Assembly: GCF_021545335.1 (NCBI RefSeq)
Contig: NZ_CP089312.1
Coordinates: 5,518,001 to 5,582,000 of the forward strand
Source: Streptomyces sp. GQFP
Lineage (GTDB): Bacteria > Actinomycetota > Actinomycetes > Streptomycetales > Streptomycetaceae
Reading direction: 5' to 3'
DNA length: 64,000 nucleotides
Shown here: piece after piece, positions 8,217 through 16,430 of the stretch
Layout of the letters: every line of letters begins with the position of its first letter
How positions within the stretch are numbered: position 1 is the first letter of the stretch
Translations under genes and position numbers: made by a program
The notes under the pieces: model-generated
Seen by the model: the letters and a program-made list of their open reading frames with translations, nothing else
What the model was told of the DNA's origin: nothing
Database searches by the model: none

Positions 8217-8819
8217 TCAGCCCCGGTCGCCGCGGCCGAGCTCGATCCCCGTGACGGCCGTGCCCGCCAGCCGGTCGGCCAGGGAGCGGCGGCTGGGGGA
8301 GAGGACCGGCAGGGCGTTGCCGGCGAAGACGAGGACGGCCGTCGCCCAGACCAGCGTCGAGAGCACGAACTGGCCCTCGAACAGCAGGACGCAGGCCAGC
8401 GCGTAGACGGCGACGTCCGCCGTGGTGGTGACCGCAGCGCGCAGCACCGCACGGCGCGGGGCGGACGGGACGACCGGAGCGACCTTCAGGCCGAGCAGGG
8501 CCTTGCCGATGGTGCTGCCCGTGAACGCCAGTGCGGCCCACTGGTAGAGGAACGTGCCGAGGATCAGCAGGCCGAAGGCCTGTTCCACGTACAGGACCGA
8601 CTTGTTCCACAGCGCGAGACCGAGTTCCGCCGAGGCCTTGATGAAGTCGCCGCGCGAGGTGAGCAGTTCGAGGCCGCTGCGCGCCGCCAGGGCGGGTACG
8701 TCGGCGACGAGCGCGGACACGCGGTGGAAGGTGAGCACGGCGAGGGCGGAGGCCCCTGCCACCACCAGTGCGAAGTCGACGAACCACGCCAGGGCACGGC
8801 GGAGCTTCGACATGGGCAT
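8217..8819 (-). CDS. RDD-family membrane protein
   Basis: 200 residues with an RDD-family core. The first helix holds the Arg/Asp motif (LRRALAWFVDFALVVAG), and a later one has GSTIGKALLGLKV, followed by further helices (about 120-180). The tail reads RRSLADRLAGTAV, the family's terminal basic motif. RDD proteins are small, often transport-related, inner-membrane proteins; some are Na+/H+ antiporters. An in-frame ATG two codons downstream could also be the start. It is convergent with the VOC gene, with the stop codons touching. Confidence 0.85.
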   Translation of the reverse strand: MPMSKLRRALAWFVDFALVVAGASALAVLTFHRVSALVADVPALAARSGLELLTSRGDFIKASAELGLALWNKSVLYVEQAFGLLILGTFLYQWAALAFTGSTIGKALLGLKVAPVVPSAPRRAVLRAAVTTTADVAVYALACVLLFEGQFVLSTLVWATAVLVFAGNALPVLSPSRRSLADRLAGTAVTGIELGRGDRG

Positions 8820-8842
8820 GAGGTCCCCCTGGTCACGTTCGG

Positions 8843-9187
8843 TTACGAGGTAGATGCCTCACCGTAGTGACGGGACGTGGGGGGAGTCGTGGGTTCACCG
8901 GGGATCAACTCAACCGGGTGAACCTCTGTCCCCGGGGGCGGGCTGTCGGGCCCCTCGGTCGGCTCCATGACCGCGTAGTCCGCGAAGACGCGGCGATAGC
9001 GCGTGTGCCGGGTCTCCTGAGTGTGCCTGCGCTGCCACTCCTCGACCTCCCCCGGCCCGGGCCATGTGCCGGACTCCGCCCCGCAGTCCTTCTCCTCCCC
9101 CGAGACGCAGCGCGCGGCGTACTCCGGGTACGCGCTGAGGTCCTGCACGAGCGCGTACGCCACATACCGGAAGATCCGCCGCGTCAC
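8843..9187 (-). CDS. DUF7848-type small protein of a WhiJ/DUF397 locus
   Basis: 114 residues: VTRRIFRYVAYALVQDL, then YAARCVSGEEKDCGAESG with two Cys residues and EVEEWQRRHTQETRHTRYRR. The tail is Pro/Thr-rich and low complexity. I recognise it as the small conserved protein common next to streptomycete XRE/DUF397 pairs; its function is unknown. The Cys pair plus downstream His residues could bind zinc (inference). The GTG start overlaps the upstream TGA as GTGA, so it is translationally coupled to the gene at 9184-9588. Confidence 0.75.
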   Translation of the reverse strand: MTRRIFRYVAYALVQDLSAYPEYAARCVSGEEKDCGAESGTWPGPGEVEEWQRRHTQETRHTRYRRVFADYAVMEPTEGPDSPPPGTEVHPVELIPGEPTTPPTSRHYGEASTS

Positions 9188-9588
9188 GCTCCGTGCTCCG
9201 CCCGCTGGTGCCTGCGCATCAGGACGTCGGCGTCGGTCACCGCGCTGGCGTCCGACTCCGCCCGCGCGGTCTGCCGCTGCCCGGCCAGTTCGGCGCACGT
9301 CTCGCAGCCGGACACCGGCAGGGGTGGTCGGCCCAGGTCCACGTGGCCCCAAGTGTCGCGTGCGGCACGCTCGTTGGCGGCCCGTACGCCGGCGCTCAGG
9401 CGCTGCTCGGGCGTGGCCGCCCGCAGCGACGCGGGGTCGGCCTGCCACTCACGGCCGCCGCCGACGGGGCGCAGCAGCGCGTACGGGCCGACGGTGTCGC
9501 GGTACTCGCCCACTCTGTCCGTGGCCGGGTCGTGGACAAGGGTGCCGGGCTCGAAGGATGTCGCGGATGTCGTCGGCTCGGGGGTCAT
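9184..9588 (-). CDS. Conserved small protein divergent from the XRE regulator
   Basis: 134 residues starting MTPEPTTSATSFEPGTLVHD. A compact N-terminal beta region follows (DRVGEYRDTVGPYALLRPVGGGREWQADP), typical of small streptomycete proteins encoded beside WhiJ-like regulators. A C-terminal segment contains CETCAEL (CxxC) and a His-rich tail (RRHQRAEH). ATG 9588 is preferred over one 18 nt upstream because AAAGGAAC precedes it. It shares the intergenic region with the divergent XRE gene. Function unknown. Confidence 0.7.
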   Translation of the reverse strand: MTPEPTTSATSFEPGTLVHDPATDRVGEYRDTVGPYALLRPVGGGREWQADPASLRAATPEQRLSAGVRAANERAARDTWGHVDLGRPPLPVSGCETCAELAGQRQTARAESDASAVTDADVLMRRHQRAEHGA

Positions 9589-9756
9589 GGGTGCCGTTCC
9601 TTTCATCCAACTTCTATACGGAATGCGGTGTTTGTACTACTCTGCGTATTCGGGTTCAGGGTGAGCATGACTCGTCCGCGCGGCCAAAACGCCGCTGACC
9701 GGGGGTTGTTCGGCGCCTGGAGGCGCAAGTTCCATAAATTCCACAGGAGGAGTCCG

Positions 9757-10599
9757 ATGCCGTCGAGAAGGGTGATCACCGGGCGGAGCCAGGAGCCCAG
9801 GCGACGGTTCGCGGAGGAGCTGCGCTTACTCCGGGCCGAGCGTGGGGAGAGCCTGCGGCAGCTGGCGGAGGTGTTGGGCTGGGACGCGTCCCTCTTCGGC
9901 AAGCTGGAGAGCGGGGCGACGCTGGGGAGCCCCGAGGTGGCTCAGGCGCTGGATCAGCATTACGGGACGGGTGGGCTCGTACTCACCTTGTGGGAACTGG
10001 CGGTGGGGGATCCGACGCAGTTCAAGGAGCAGTATCGGCGCTACATGATGCTGGAGGCCGAGGCGGTGAGCTTGTGGCATTACGCGGTGAGTGCGCCGCC
10101 GGGTCTGCTTCAGACGGACGGGTATGTGCGGGAAGCGCTCGCGGTGGGCTGGATCAAGAGTCAGGAGCTGGATCAGCAGGTCGAGGCGCGCGCAGGGCGA
10201 CGGAAGCTGCTGGAGGGGGACGACGCGCCCCCGTTCCGCGCCATCCTCTCCGAGGCGGTGCTGCGCACGCCCCTGCGTGATCTGGCGGCGTGGCGTGAGC
10301 AGTTGGAGTTCCTGGCGGAAGCTGCGGACCGCACGAACATCGTCCTCCAGGTACTGCCGTTCAGTGTTGGCCTGCACGGCTTGATGAACACCGCCGTGAT
10401 GTTCCTGCGGCTGCTGGACGGCCGTACGGTCGCCTACACCGAGAACGACCTGCGCGGCGAACTGACCGAAGAAAACGCCTCAGTTGAACTGTTGCAACGT
10501 AGGTACGATGCGTTGCGTGACCTGGCGCTCTCACCGGCCGGGTCGCGGGAGTTCATCCTGCGGCTGTTGGAGGAAGTACCGTGCGAGCCATCGACGTGA
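9757..10599 (+). CDS. WhiJ-like XRE regulator with DUF5753-type domain
   Basis: 280 residues. An XRE helix-turn-helix spans about 18-75 (RFAEELRLLRAERGESLRQLAEVLGWDASLFGKLESG). A DUF5753-type effector domain follows (LWHYAVSAPPGLLQTDGYVREALAV; NIVLQVLPFSVGLHG; VAYTEND). This architecture with a downstream DUF397 gene is the WhiJ/AbaA-type developmental or antibiotic regulation module of streptomycetes. AGGAGG precedes ATG 9757. Codon 24 is TTA (9826-9828), so translation probably needs the bldA tRNA. The 3' end overlaps the DUF397 gene by 19 nt. Confidence 0.9.
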   Translation: MPSRRVITGRSQEPRRRFAEELRLLRAERGESLRQLAEVLGWDASLFGKLESGATLGSPEVAQALDQHYGTGGLVLTLWELAVGDPTQFKEQYRRYMMLEAEAVSLWHYAVSAPPGLLQTDGYVREALAVGWIKSQELDQQVEARAGRRKLLEGDDAPPFRAILSEAVLRTPLRDLAAWREQLEFLAEAADRTNIVLQVLPFSVGLHGLMNTAVMFLRLLDGRTVAYTENDLRGELTEENASVELLQRRYDALRDLALSPAGSREFILRLLEEVPCEPST

Positions 10600-10784
10600 C
10601 CGGCGTGACGTGGCGCAAGAGCAGCTACAGCAACACGAGCGGCGGCGAGTGCGTCGAAGTCGCCCCCAACCTCCCCGCCGTCGTCCCCGTCCGGGACAGT
10701 AAGGACCCCGGTCGAGGCGCCCTCGTCCTGCCCGCCGGCGCCTGGGCGGCGTTCGTCGGGGCTGTCAGGGACGACTCGCTCTAG
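10581..10784 (+). CDS. DUF397 protein
   Basis: 67 residues with the family signature TWRKSSYSNTSGGECVEVA, then VVPVRDSKDPGRGALVL and a C-terminal AWAAFV helix. DUF397 proteins pair with the WhiJ-like regulator encoded just upstream and are thought to modulate it. The GTG start at 10581 lies inside the regulator's 3' end behind GGAGGA, indicating translational coupling. Its last 4 nt overlap the opposing DsrE stop. Confidence 0.9.
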   Translation: MRAIDVTGVTWRKSSYSNTSGGECVEVAPNLPAVVPVRDSKDPGRGALVLPAGAWAAFVGAVRDDSL

Positions 10785-11143
10785 TAGACGAGGGCCTGCG
10801 TACCGTCCGCCATCGCCTCCTGGACGAAGACCTGCGCCCCCGCGATCCGTACGCCCTCGATGACGTCCTTCTCCGTGATGTCCCGGCGGGCCGCGCACTG
10901 CGTGCACAGGGTGAGGCGGCCTGCCGCGAGGACCGAGTCGATCAGGTCGGGCAGCGGCGCCGCGTGCGGCAGCTCGAACTCGGCGGCCCGGCCCGGCAGC
11001 GCGAACCACGCCGACTCGCCGGTCAGCCACAGCGACACCTCGACCCCGCTGGCCACGGCCACCGCCGCCACCGTGAACGCCTGAGAGCAGCGCTCGGGGG
11101 CGTCGGCCCCCGCTGTCACCTTGATCACGAGCTTCTTCGCCAT
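10781..11143 (-). CDS. DsrE-family protein
   Basis: 120 residues with the DsrE/F-like fold: KKLVIKVTAGADAPERCSQAFTVAAVAVASG (strand-helix), VSLWLTGESAWFALPG, then TLCTQCAARRDI with a CxxC and GAQVFVQEAMAD. DsrE relatives are small sulfur-trafficking or peroxiredoxin-like proteins. The Cys pair at about 80-83 is the probable functional site. The gene stands alone and its stop overlaps that of the DUF397 gene. Confidence 0.8.
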   Translation of the reverse strand: MAKKLVIKVTAGADAPERCSQAFTVAAVAVASGVEVSLWLTGESAWFALPGRAAEFELPHAAPLPDLIDSVLAAGRLTLCTQCAARRDITEKDVIEGVRIAGAQVFVQEAMADGTQALVY

Positions 11144-11337
11144 GGCCGCATGGTAGGCCGTGGTGCGGACCCGTTGTTCACCTCAGGGCGGCGCGTGCCG
11201 GGCGCCGACCGCGACCGCCGTTGCCCTCGTCTTCGGCGCGGTCGCCTAGTCCGAATCGTGATCTGCTCCCTTACAACTCTGGGCGTTCACCATGAGTCTC
11301 TTGTGCGCGCGGATAGGGAATCCGTGCGTCACGTTGC

Positions 11338-12159
11338 ATGGGGGACGTCTTGGAAGTCTCGGAAGTACCCGAAGCGCCGAAGACCCTGGAGGTCGTCGAG
11401 GGCGTGGAGGAACCGGCTGTGCCGGAGGCCGCGGAAACCCCGCAGGAGCCGCCCGCGCCGCCGCGGGTGCGTCGGCGCGGGCGCACGACGCTGCTGATCG
11501 CCGGTGCCGCAGTGCTGGGACTTGTCGCTGGAACCTGCGCCGGTTATCTCGTACAGGCCGATCGCGAGCCCACCAAGCTGCCCTCGCTCTCGCAGCCGGT
11601 GCTCGCGCAGGCCAAGGGCGAGGGGCCCGAGCCGCTGTCGGCCGCGCAGGACCGCAGGGTGAAGACCGACGGGGACCTGCGGAAGCTGCTGCTGAAGCGG
11701 CCGAAGGGGGCGAAGGACTCGGAGTTCCCGTCGGGCGAGGACGGCTGGCTGGACATCGCCGATTACGCGGACCAGGTCGAGGACTCGAAGAGCTTCTTCG
11801 GCGACCTCGTCGCGGACGAGTTCCGGCGCGCGGCCAACACCACCTGGCAGGTGGGCAGCGCGCACAGCGTCGAGATCCGGCTCGTCCAGTACCGCCAGGA
11901 GGAGTACCTCGCCGCCGCGGAATCCGCCGACGGCTGGAACGTGGAAGGTACCCGCAGCTGGCCCGTCCCCGGCACGGGCGAGGGCATGGCGTACGTCACC
12001 ACCAAGCCCGAGATCGAGGCCGGTTATGAGCCGATGTACAGCGCCGAGGCCCACGCCTGGCGCGGTGACATCGCCATGGAGGTCTGGGTCTACGACACCA
12101 AGCCGATCTCCAAGGCGGAGATCATGGACCTGGCCAAGCGGCAGATGGAGCGGCTGTGA
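11338..12159 (+). CDS. Single-pass membrane protein, first of three paralogues
   Basis: 273 residues. An acidic/Pro-rich cytoplasmic tail (VSEVPEAPKTLEVVEGVEE) precedes RRRGR and one membrane helix (about 51-70, TTLLIAGAAVLGLVAGTCAGYLV). The exported domain (about 80-273) includes RRVKTDGDLRKLLLKRPKGA, DGWLDIADYADQV and a C-terminal DIAMEVWVYDTKP...MDLAKRQMERL. The next two genes have the same plan and partly the same sequence. Function unknown; no lipobox or enzyme motif is seen. It is translationally coupled to the second paralogue (GTGA overlap). Confidence 0.75.
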   Translation: MGDVLEVSEVPEAPKTLEVVEGVEEPAVPEAAETPQEPPAPPRVRRRGRTTLLIAGAAVLGLVAGTCAGYLVQADREPTKLPSLSQPVLAQAKGEGPEPLSAAQDRRVKTDGDLRKLLLKRPKGAKDSEFPSGEDGWLDIADYADQVEDSKSFFGDLVADEFRRAANTTWQVGSAHSVEIRLVQYRQEEYLAAAESADGWNVEGTRSWPVPGTGEGMAYVTTKPEIEAGYEPMYSAEAHAWRGDIAMEVWVYDTKPISKAEIMDLAKRQMERL

Positions 12160-13064
12160 GCGAGAACGCGGAAACTCCTGACGTCCAGGAGAGCCCTGAC
12201 GCCCAGGAGAGCCCTGACGCCCAGAAGAGCCCTGAAGTCCCGGAGACTCCTGAGATCTCGGAGACCTCCGAGCCCCAGGACGTAACGCCCGCCCCGGACC
12301 CCGCATCCCCGAAGAAGCCGGTGCGCCGCGGCCGTATCGCCGCCATCGCCACCTCCGTCCTCCTCGCCGGCGCTGTCGTCGCGGGCGCCGGCTACACCGT
12401 CGTGACCGTGAACGGCGCCGACCGGGACGCGGGTGCCCCCGTCTGGAAGTTCCCGAAGACCACGGCGGACGAGACGCAGGAGACGGCCGCGTCCGGGCTC
12501 GCCGGCATGCTCGTGCCGTACAAGACCGACACCTGGGAGCGCGGCCCGGACATCGCGGAGTTCGGCTCCGACTCCCTGCTCAGCGGGGCTCAGGCCACCG
12601 CCCTGCGCAAGGAGTCGCTGCGCGACCTGCCCCGCACCCAGCGCAGGCGGCTGGAGAGGGAGATCGACAAGCAGCCCGTCAAGGGCATGGCGATGCGCAG
12701 CTACCTCGCCTGGGGCACCGAGCCCTCCACCTACTCGGAGGATGCCTTCACCGTGAGCATCGTGCTGGCGCAGATGGCGAACAAGGCGACCGTCCGGGAC
12801 GTGTCCCGGTTCCAGAGCGAGTTCATGGACGCCCTGGACATCTTCCGCAAGGGCCCGAGGATCGAGGGCCACAAGAACGCCGAGTGCTTCCTGCCGCCCA
12901 AGAGCGACGAGACGGAGCTCGACGCGATGTACTGCTCCGCGTACGTCGGCGACGTGCTGGTCAGCGCCACGGCGTACGCGGTCGAGCCACTGAACACCAA
13001 GGAAGTCGCGGTGCTGCTGCGCGAGCAGCTCGACCGCATCACGGAGCCGGGGGAGGCGGTATGA
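12156..13064 (+). CDS. Single-pass membrane protein, second paralogue
   Basis: 302 residues starting at GTG within the upstream stop. The N-terminus is a repetitive tail (ESPDAQESPDAQKSPEVPETP) encoded by near-identical 18-nt units. Then come PVRRGR, a membrane helix (about 65-87) and an exported domain with MLVPYKTDTWERGPDIAEFG, RTQRRRLEREIDKQ and NAECFLPPKSDETELDAMYCSAYVGDVLVSATAY, where two Cys might form a disulfide. It ends VLLREQLDRI, like the first paralogue's tail. Function unknown. ATGA overlap with the third gene. Confidence 0.75.
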   Translation: MSENAETPDVQESPDAQESPDAQKSPEVPETPEISETSEPQDVTPAPDPASPKKPVRRGRIAAIATSVLLAGAVVAGAGYTVVTVNGADRDAGAPVWKFPKTTADETQETAASGLAGMLVPYKTDTWERGPDIAEFGSDSLLSGAQATALRKESLRDLPRTQRRRLEREIDKQPVKGMAMRSYLAWGTEPSTYSEDAFTVSIVLAQMANKATVRDVSRFQSEFMDALDIFRKGPRIEGHKNAECFLPPKSDETELDAMYCSAYVGDVLVSATAYAVEPLNTKEVAVLLREQLDRITEPGEAV

Positions 13065-13981
13065 CCGAGCAGCGGACCGAGGGGCAGCGGACCGAGCCGG
13101 AGCAGGAGGACGCGCCGCCGCCTGCCCTGCCTGAAGCACCGCAAGCGCCACCACTCGTACCGCCCCCGGCGGACCCGGCGGAGCCCGTGCCCCCGGCGGA
13201 GCCCGTGCCGTCGGTCAAGAAGGACCGCCGTGTCCTGCGCACCGCCCTCCGCTGGACCGCCGCCGTGGCCGTCTTCGCGGTGGTGGGCGCGTCCGCCGCG
13301 TACGGCATCACCCGGATGGAGCGGACCGACGTACCAGGACTGGCGACCGAATCGGACGGGCGGTGGGAGTACCCGTTGCTCGTCCGGCCGCCGCTGCCGT
13401 CCGGCAGCCCCGCGCCCTTCGCCGACGCGAACACGGCCGGCACCCACTACGCCGACCTGCGCGCACTGGTGCTGCCCGCGCCCAAGGGTGGCGAGGCCGA
13501 CGAGGGGCTGGCCGGCGAGGACGGCTGGCTGCCGAAGGAGGACTTCCTGGCGGAGTACTCCGAGGCGGTGGAGCGCGACGAGTTCAGCCAGGTGCTCACC
13601 GACAACGGCCTGCGGCACATAGCCGGGCGCGGCTGGCGGACGCCGGACGGCACGCACACCCGTATCTACCTGCTCCGGTTCGACACCGCGGCCGTCGCCG
13701 ACGAGCTGTACGCGAACCTGGCCTACTACGACGGCCCCGCGTACACGATCCGCGGCGGCGAGGAGTCCGAGCCGGACGAGGACTTCTCGTCCGCGTCACT
13801 GCTCGGCGACATCACGCGTTCGCTGTACGTCGAGGCGAAACCGTACGGCGTCGAGCACGTCCGGCACGCGTACCTCTCGGCCGGGGACACCCTCGCGCTG
13901 ATCGTGCAGTCCAGGAAGGGCGAGGCCCTGGCCGTGCCCTTCCAGCAGACGGTGACCTTGCAGAGCCAGCTGCTCGGCTGA
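13061..13981 (+). CDS. Single-pass membrane protein, third paralogue
   Basis: 306 residues. The N-terminal ~55 residues are Pro/Glu-rich (PEAPQAPPLVPPPADPAEPV), followed by KKDRR, a membrane helix (about 61-85, ALRWTAAVAVFAVVGASAAYGI) and an exported domain. DGWLPKEDFLAEYSEAVERDEF parallels DGWLDIADYADQVEDSKSFF in the first paralogue, confirming common ancestry. The tail VPFQQTVTLQSQLLG replaces the MDLAKRQ helix. The ATGA overlap makes a coupled three-gene operon, suggesting the products act together. Confidence 0.75.
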   Translation: MTEQRTEGQRTEPEQEDAPPPALPEAPQAPPLVPPPADPAEPVPPAEPVPSVKKDRRVLRTALRWTAAVAVFAVVGASAAYGITRMERTDVPGLATESDGRWEYPLLVRPPLPSGSPAPFADANTAGTHYADLRALVLPAPKGGEADEGLAGEDGWLPKEDFLAEYSEAVERDEFSQVLTDNGLRHIAGRGWRTPDGTHTRIYLLRFDTAAVADELYANLAYYDGPAYTIRGGEESEPDEDFSSASLLGDITRSLYVEAKPYGVEHVRHAYLSAGDTLALIVQSRKGEALAVPFQQTVTLQSQLLG

Positions 13982-14089
13982 CCACATCCGTAGTACCGAA
14001 CCACCTGGCCGAGAGAGCCGGGTCCCGGCCGCGTAAGCTTGGGCCCGGCTCTTGTGCCCACAACCGATCGATCGTCCGAGGAGCACCCC

Positions 14090-14191
14090 GTGCTTGAGGC
14101 ATTCTTCGAAGCCCTGCTGGTTCTGGTCGCCGTCGGCGTTCTCGCCTTCGCCGGTCTGACGGTGAAGAAGCTGTACCAGGGTCAGCGCTGA
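14090..14191 (+). CDS. 33-residue membrane peptide
   Basis: A GTG-initiated ORF preceded by CGAGGAGCACCCC. The product is MLEAFFEALLVLVAVGV, then LAFAGLTVKKLYQGQR: one membrane helix with a basic C-terminal end. Coding use is typical (third-position GC high). It is 45 bp before the nitrobindin-like gene and probably in its transcript. I recognise it only as a recurring small streptomycete membrane peptide; function unknown. Confidence 0.6.
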   Translation: MLEAFFEALLVLVAVGVLAFAGLTVKKLYQGQR

Positions 14192-14236
14192 CCCCCGTCT
14201 GACCCCCGTCACCACGAATCGCAGGAACCGCCGCTC

Positions 14237-14812
14237 ATGATCGAGATCCCGTCCGACCTCCACAAGGACCTTGTGCCCCTCGTCTTCCTGCTCGGGAAGT
14301 GGGCGGGAGCGGGTGTGCACGACTTCCCCGGTGCCGAGAAGTGCAACTTCGGGCAGGAGGTCACCTTCACGCACGACGGACGTGACTTCCTGGAGTACCA
14401 CTCCCACTCGTGGGTGCTGGACGCCGACGGCAACAAGGTCAGGCCCCTGGAGTCCGAGTCGGGCTACTGGCGCATCGACGCCGACCGCAAGGTCGAGGTC
14501 GTCATGGTCCGCCAGGACGGTGTCGTCGAGGTCTGGTACGGCGAGCTGGCCGCCAAGAAGCCGCAGATCGACATCGTGACCGACGCGGTGGCACGGACGG
14601 CGGCCTCGGGTCCGTACAGCGGCGGCAAGCGCCTGTACGGCTACGTGAACAGCGACCTGATGTGGGTCGGCGAGAAGCAGACCCCGGACGTCGAGCTGCG
14701 CCCGTACATGTCGGCCCAGCTGAAGAAGGTCGTCACCCCCGAGGACATCGAACGCTGGGCGAAGGCCCTGCCGGACGACATGCCGGACGACGGGATCGCT
14801 TTCTTCAAGTGA
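14237..14812 (+). CDS. Nitrobindin-like FABP-family protein lacking the heme histidine
   Basis: 191 residues forming a predicted ten-stranded barrel. The motif GKWAGAG (residues 21-27, the GxWxGxG signature) is followed by YHSHSWVLDADG, ESGYWRIDADRKVEVVMV and PYMSAQLKKV near the C-terminus. Nitrobindins bind heme through a C-terminal histidine in a PHxxARL-type segment; here that position is Tyr157, so this belongs to the ferric-nitrobindin-like group that lacks the axial ligand. Ligand unknown. It would normally neighbour nur but is separated from it by the IS605 remnant. Confidence 0.85.
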   Translation: MIEIPSDLHKDLVPLVFLLGKWAGAGVHDFPGAEKCNFGQEVTFTHDGRDFLEYHSHSWVLDADGNKVRPLESESGYWRIDADRKVEVVMVRQDGVVEVWYGELAAKKPQIDIVTDAVARTAASGPYSGGKRLYGYVNSDLMWVGEKQTPDVELRPYMSAQLKKVVTPEDIERWAKALPDDMPDDGIAFFK

Positions 14813-14893
14813 GGCACGTCAATGGTCACCTGTTCGGGTGAAGGATGAGGTTTGCCAGGACGTGGTGCGGACCACCACCTAGCGTTCTGGATC

Positions 14894-15854
14894 GTGAAGT
14901 TGGTCGTGCAGGTCAAGCTCCTGCCGACGACGGGTGCGGGGGCTGTCGGCGCAGCCTGCGCTGCACGTGTTGCGGAAGGTTGCCGACGCGTACGCCGCGC
15001 TGAAGGCACAGGTACGCGCGGGAAATCTGGGGGAACCGGGCTCGAACCGGTACGTGCGGGCTACCTCAAGACCGATCACGTTCCGCGCGGATGTGGCCCA
15101 GCCGTTCGATGACCGCTGTCTGTCCTGGCAGGTAAGCGCTACGACGGTGTCGATCTGGACCGTGCGGGGGCGGCTGAAGGGCATCGCTTTTACGGGGCAT
15201 CCGGAGCAGGTGGAGTTGCTGGCCCGCTACCGACATGGCGAGTCCGACCTGCTGCGCCGGAACGGGCAGTGGTACGTGAACATCGCTACGACTTCCACCG
15301 GGCGGCGGCACAGTGGACGGTGGCTGAACCGCTGCCGTGAACAGAGTCGGAAAGCGCGCGGCAAGCTGCAGCGGAAGGGAACCAAGTCCGCCAAGCGACG
15401 GGCGAAGAAGTATGCGGGCAGGGAAGCGCGCCGGGCCCGCGACATCAATCACAAGATCAGCAAGCGCATCGTGGCAGAGGCTCAACGCACTGGTCGTGGG
15501 ATCGCTCTGGAAAACCTGGGCGGCATCCGCGAGCGGGTACGGCTCAAGAAGCCCCAACGTATTGCGCTGCACTCCTGGGCCTTCCACCAGCTCGGCAATT
15601 TCATCGCCTATAAAGCCAAGCGAGCCGGGGTGCCTGTCGTATATGTCGATCCGGCCTACAGCAGCCGAGAATGCTCCCGGTGCCACCACATCGACAGGCG
15701 GAACCGGCCGTCACAGGCCGTGTTCGTCTGCAGGTTCTGCGGCTTTGTTGAGCACGCGGATCTGAATGCGTCCCACAACATCGCCGCACGCGGCTGGTGG
15801 GTGTGGGTCTGCGGGGCCAGGTCAGTGGCCCCTGCTCTCACACTCGTCGTGTGA
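14894..15854 (+). pseudogene. Decayed IS605-family TnpB (RNA-guided nuclease) gene
   Basis: The first codons (VKLVVQVKLLPT, GTG 14894) are a TnpB N-terminus; a deletion with frame change then joins it to the frame from 14934. That frame continues with ALHVLRKVADAYAALKAQVRAGNLG, PFDDRCLSWQ, RNGQWYV, INHKISKRIVAEA, GIALENLGGI (RuvC-II Glu), a CxxC...CxxC zinc finger and HADLNASHNIA (RuvC-III Asp). The segment that should hold the RuvC-I motif (GVDLGI) is missing in frame between QWYV and NIATTSTG. No tnpA is present. The open part still encodes about 306 residues, but nuclease activity is not expected. Confidence 0.85.
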
Positions 15855-15855
15855 G
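15837..15855 (+). repeat. Right-end hairpin of the IS605-type remnant
   Basis: CTCACAC (15837-15843) pairs with GTGTGAG (15849-15855) around TCGTC, overlapping the tnpB stop codon. IS200/IS605 right ends carry such hairpins, and the guide (omega) RNA normally ends here. Confidence 0.5.
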
Positions 15856-15952
15856 GCTGGACGCGGCCGGGGCTCGCCGACGCCATCGACGACCCGAGCT
15901 GCAAACCCGAGGCGACTGCCTGGGTGGCTGACGTAGACCTAGACTCTGTGGT

Positions 15953-16408
15953 GTGGTGAGCACCGATTGGAAGAGCGACCTCAGGCAGCGCGGTTACCGG
16001 CTGACCCCTCAGCGGCAGCTTGTGCTCGAAGCCGTGGACACCCTTGAGCACGCGAGCCCCGACGACATCCTCGTGGAAGTGCGGAAGACGGCGTCGGGGG
16101 TCAACATCTCCACGGTCTACCGGACCCTGGAGCTGCTGGAGGAGCTGGGGCTGGTCAGCCATGCCCACCTCGGGCACGGGGCGCCGACCTATCACCTCGC
16201 CGACCGGCACCACCACATCCACCTCGTCTGCCGCGACTGCGACAACGTGATCGAGACGGATGTCACCGTCGCCGCGGACTTCACGGCCAAGCTGCGCGAG
16301 ACCTTCGGGTTCGAGACCGACATGAAGCACTTCGCGATCTTCGGGCGGTGCGAGGACTGCTCGCGCAAGGCTTCCACGGTTGCCAAGGGTTCAACTACCG
16401 AGTCGTAG
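15953..16408 (+). CDS. nur: Nur, nickel-responsive Fur-family regulator
   Basis: 151 residues, almost identical to my memory of S. coelicolor Nur. The winged helix spans 1-80. Metal ligands are all present: His70, His72 and His126 (nickel site) and His33, His86, His88 and His90 (second site), plus Cys93-x2-Cys96 and a C-terminal CEDC. Nur with Ni2+ represses nickel uptake and the iron SOD gene. The TAGACT box (15940-15945) ends 7 nt before GTG 15953, so translation is probably leaderless; GTG 15956 is the alternative. The tnpB remnant lies directly upstream. Confidence 0.95.
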   Translation: MVSTDWKSDLRQRGYRLTPQRQLVLEAVDTLEHASPDDILVEVRKTASGVNISTVYRTLELLEELGLVSHAHLGHGAPTYHLADRHHHIHLVCRDCDNVIETDVTVAADFTAKLRETFGFETDMKHFAIFGRCEDCSRKASTVAKGSTTES

Positions 16409-16430
16409 GCATCGTCGTAGGCTTGTGCGT

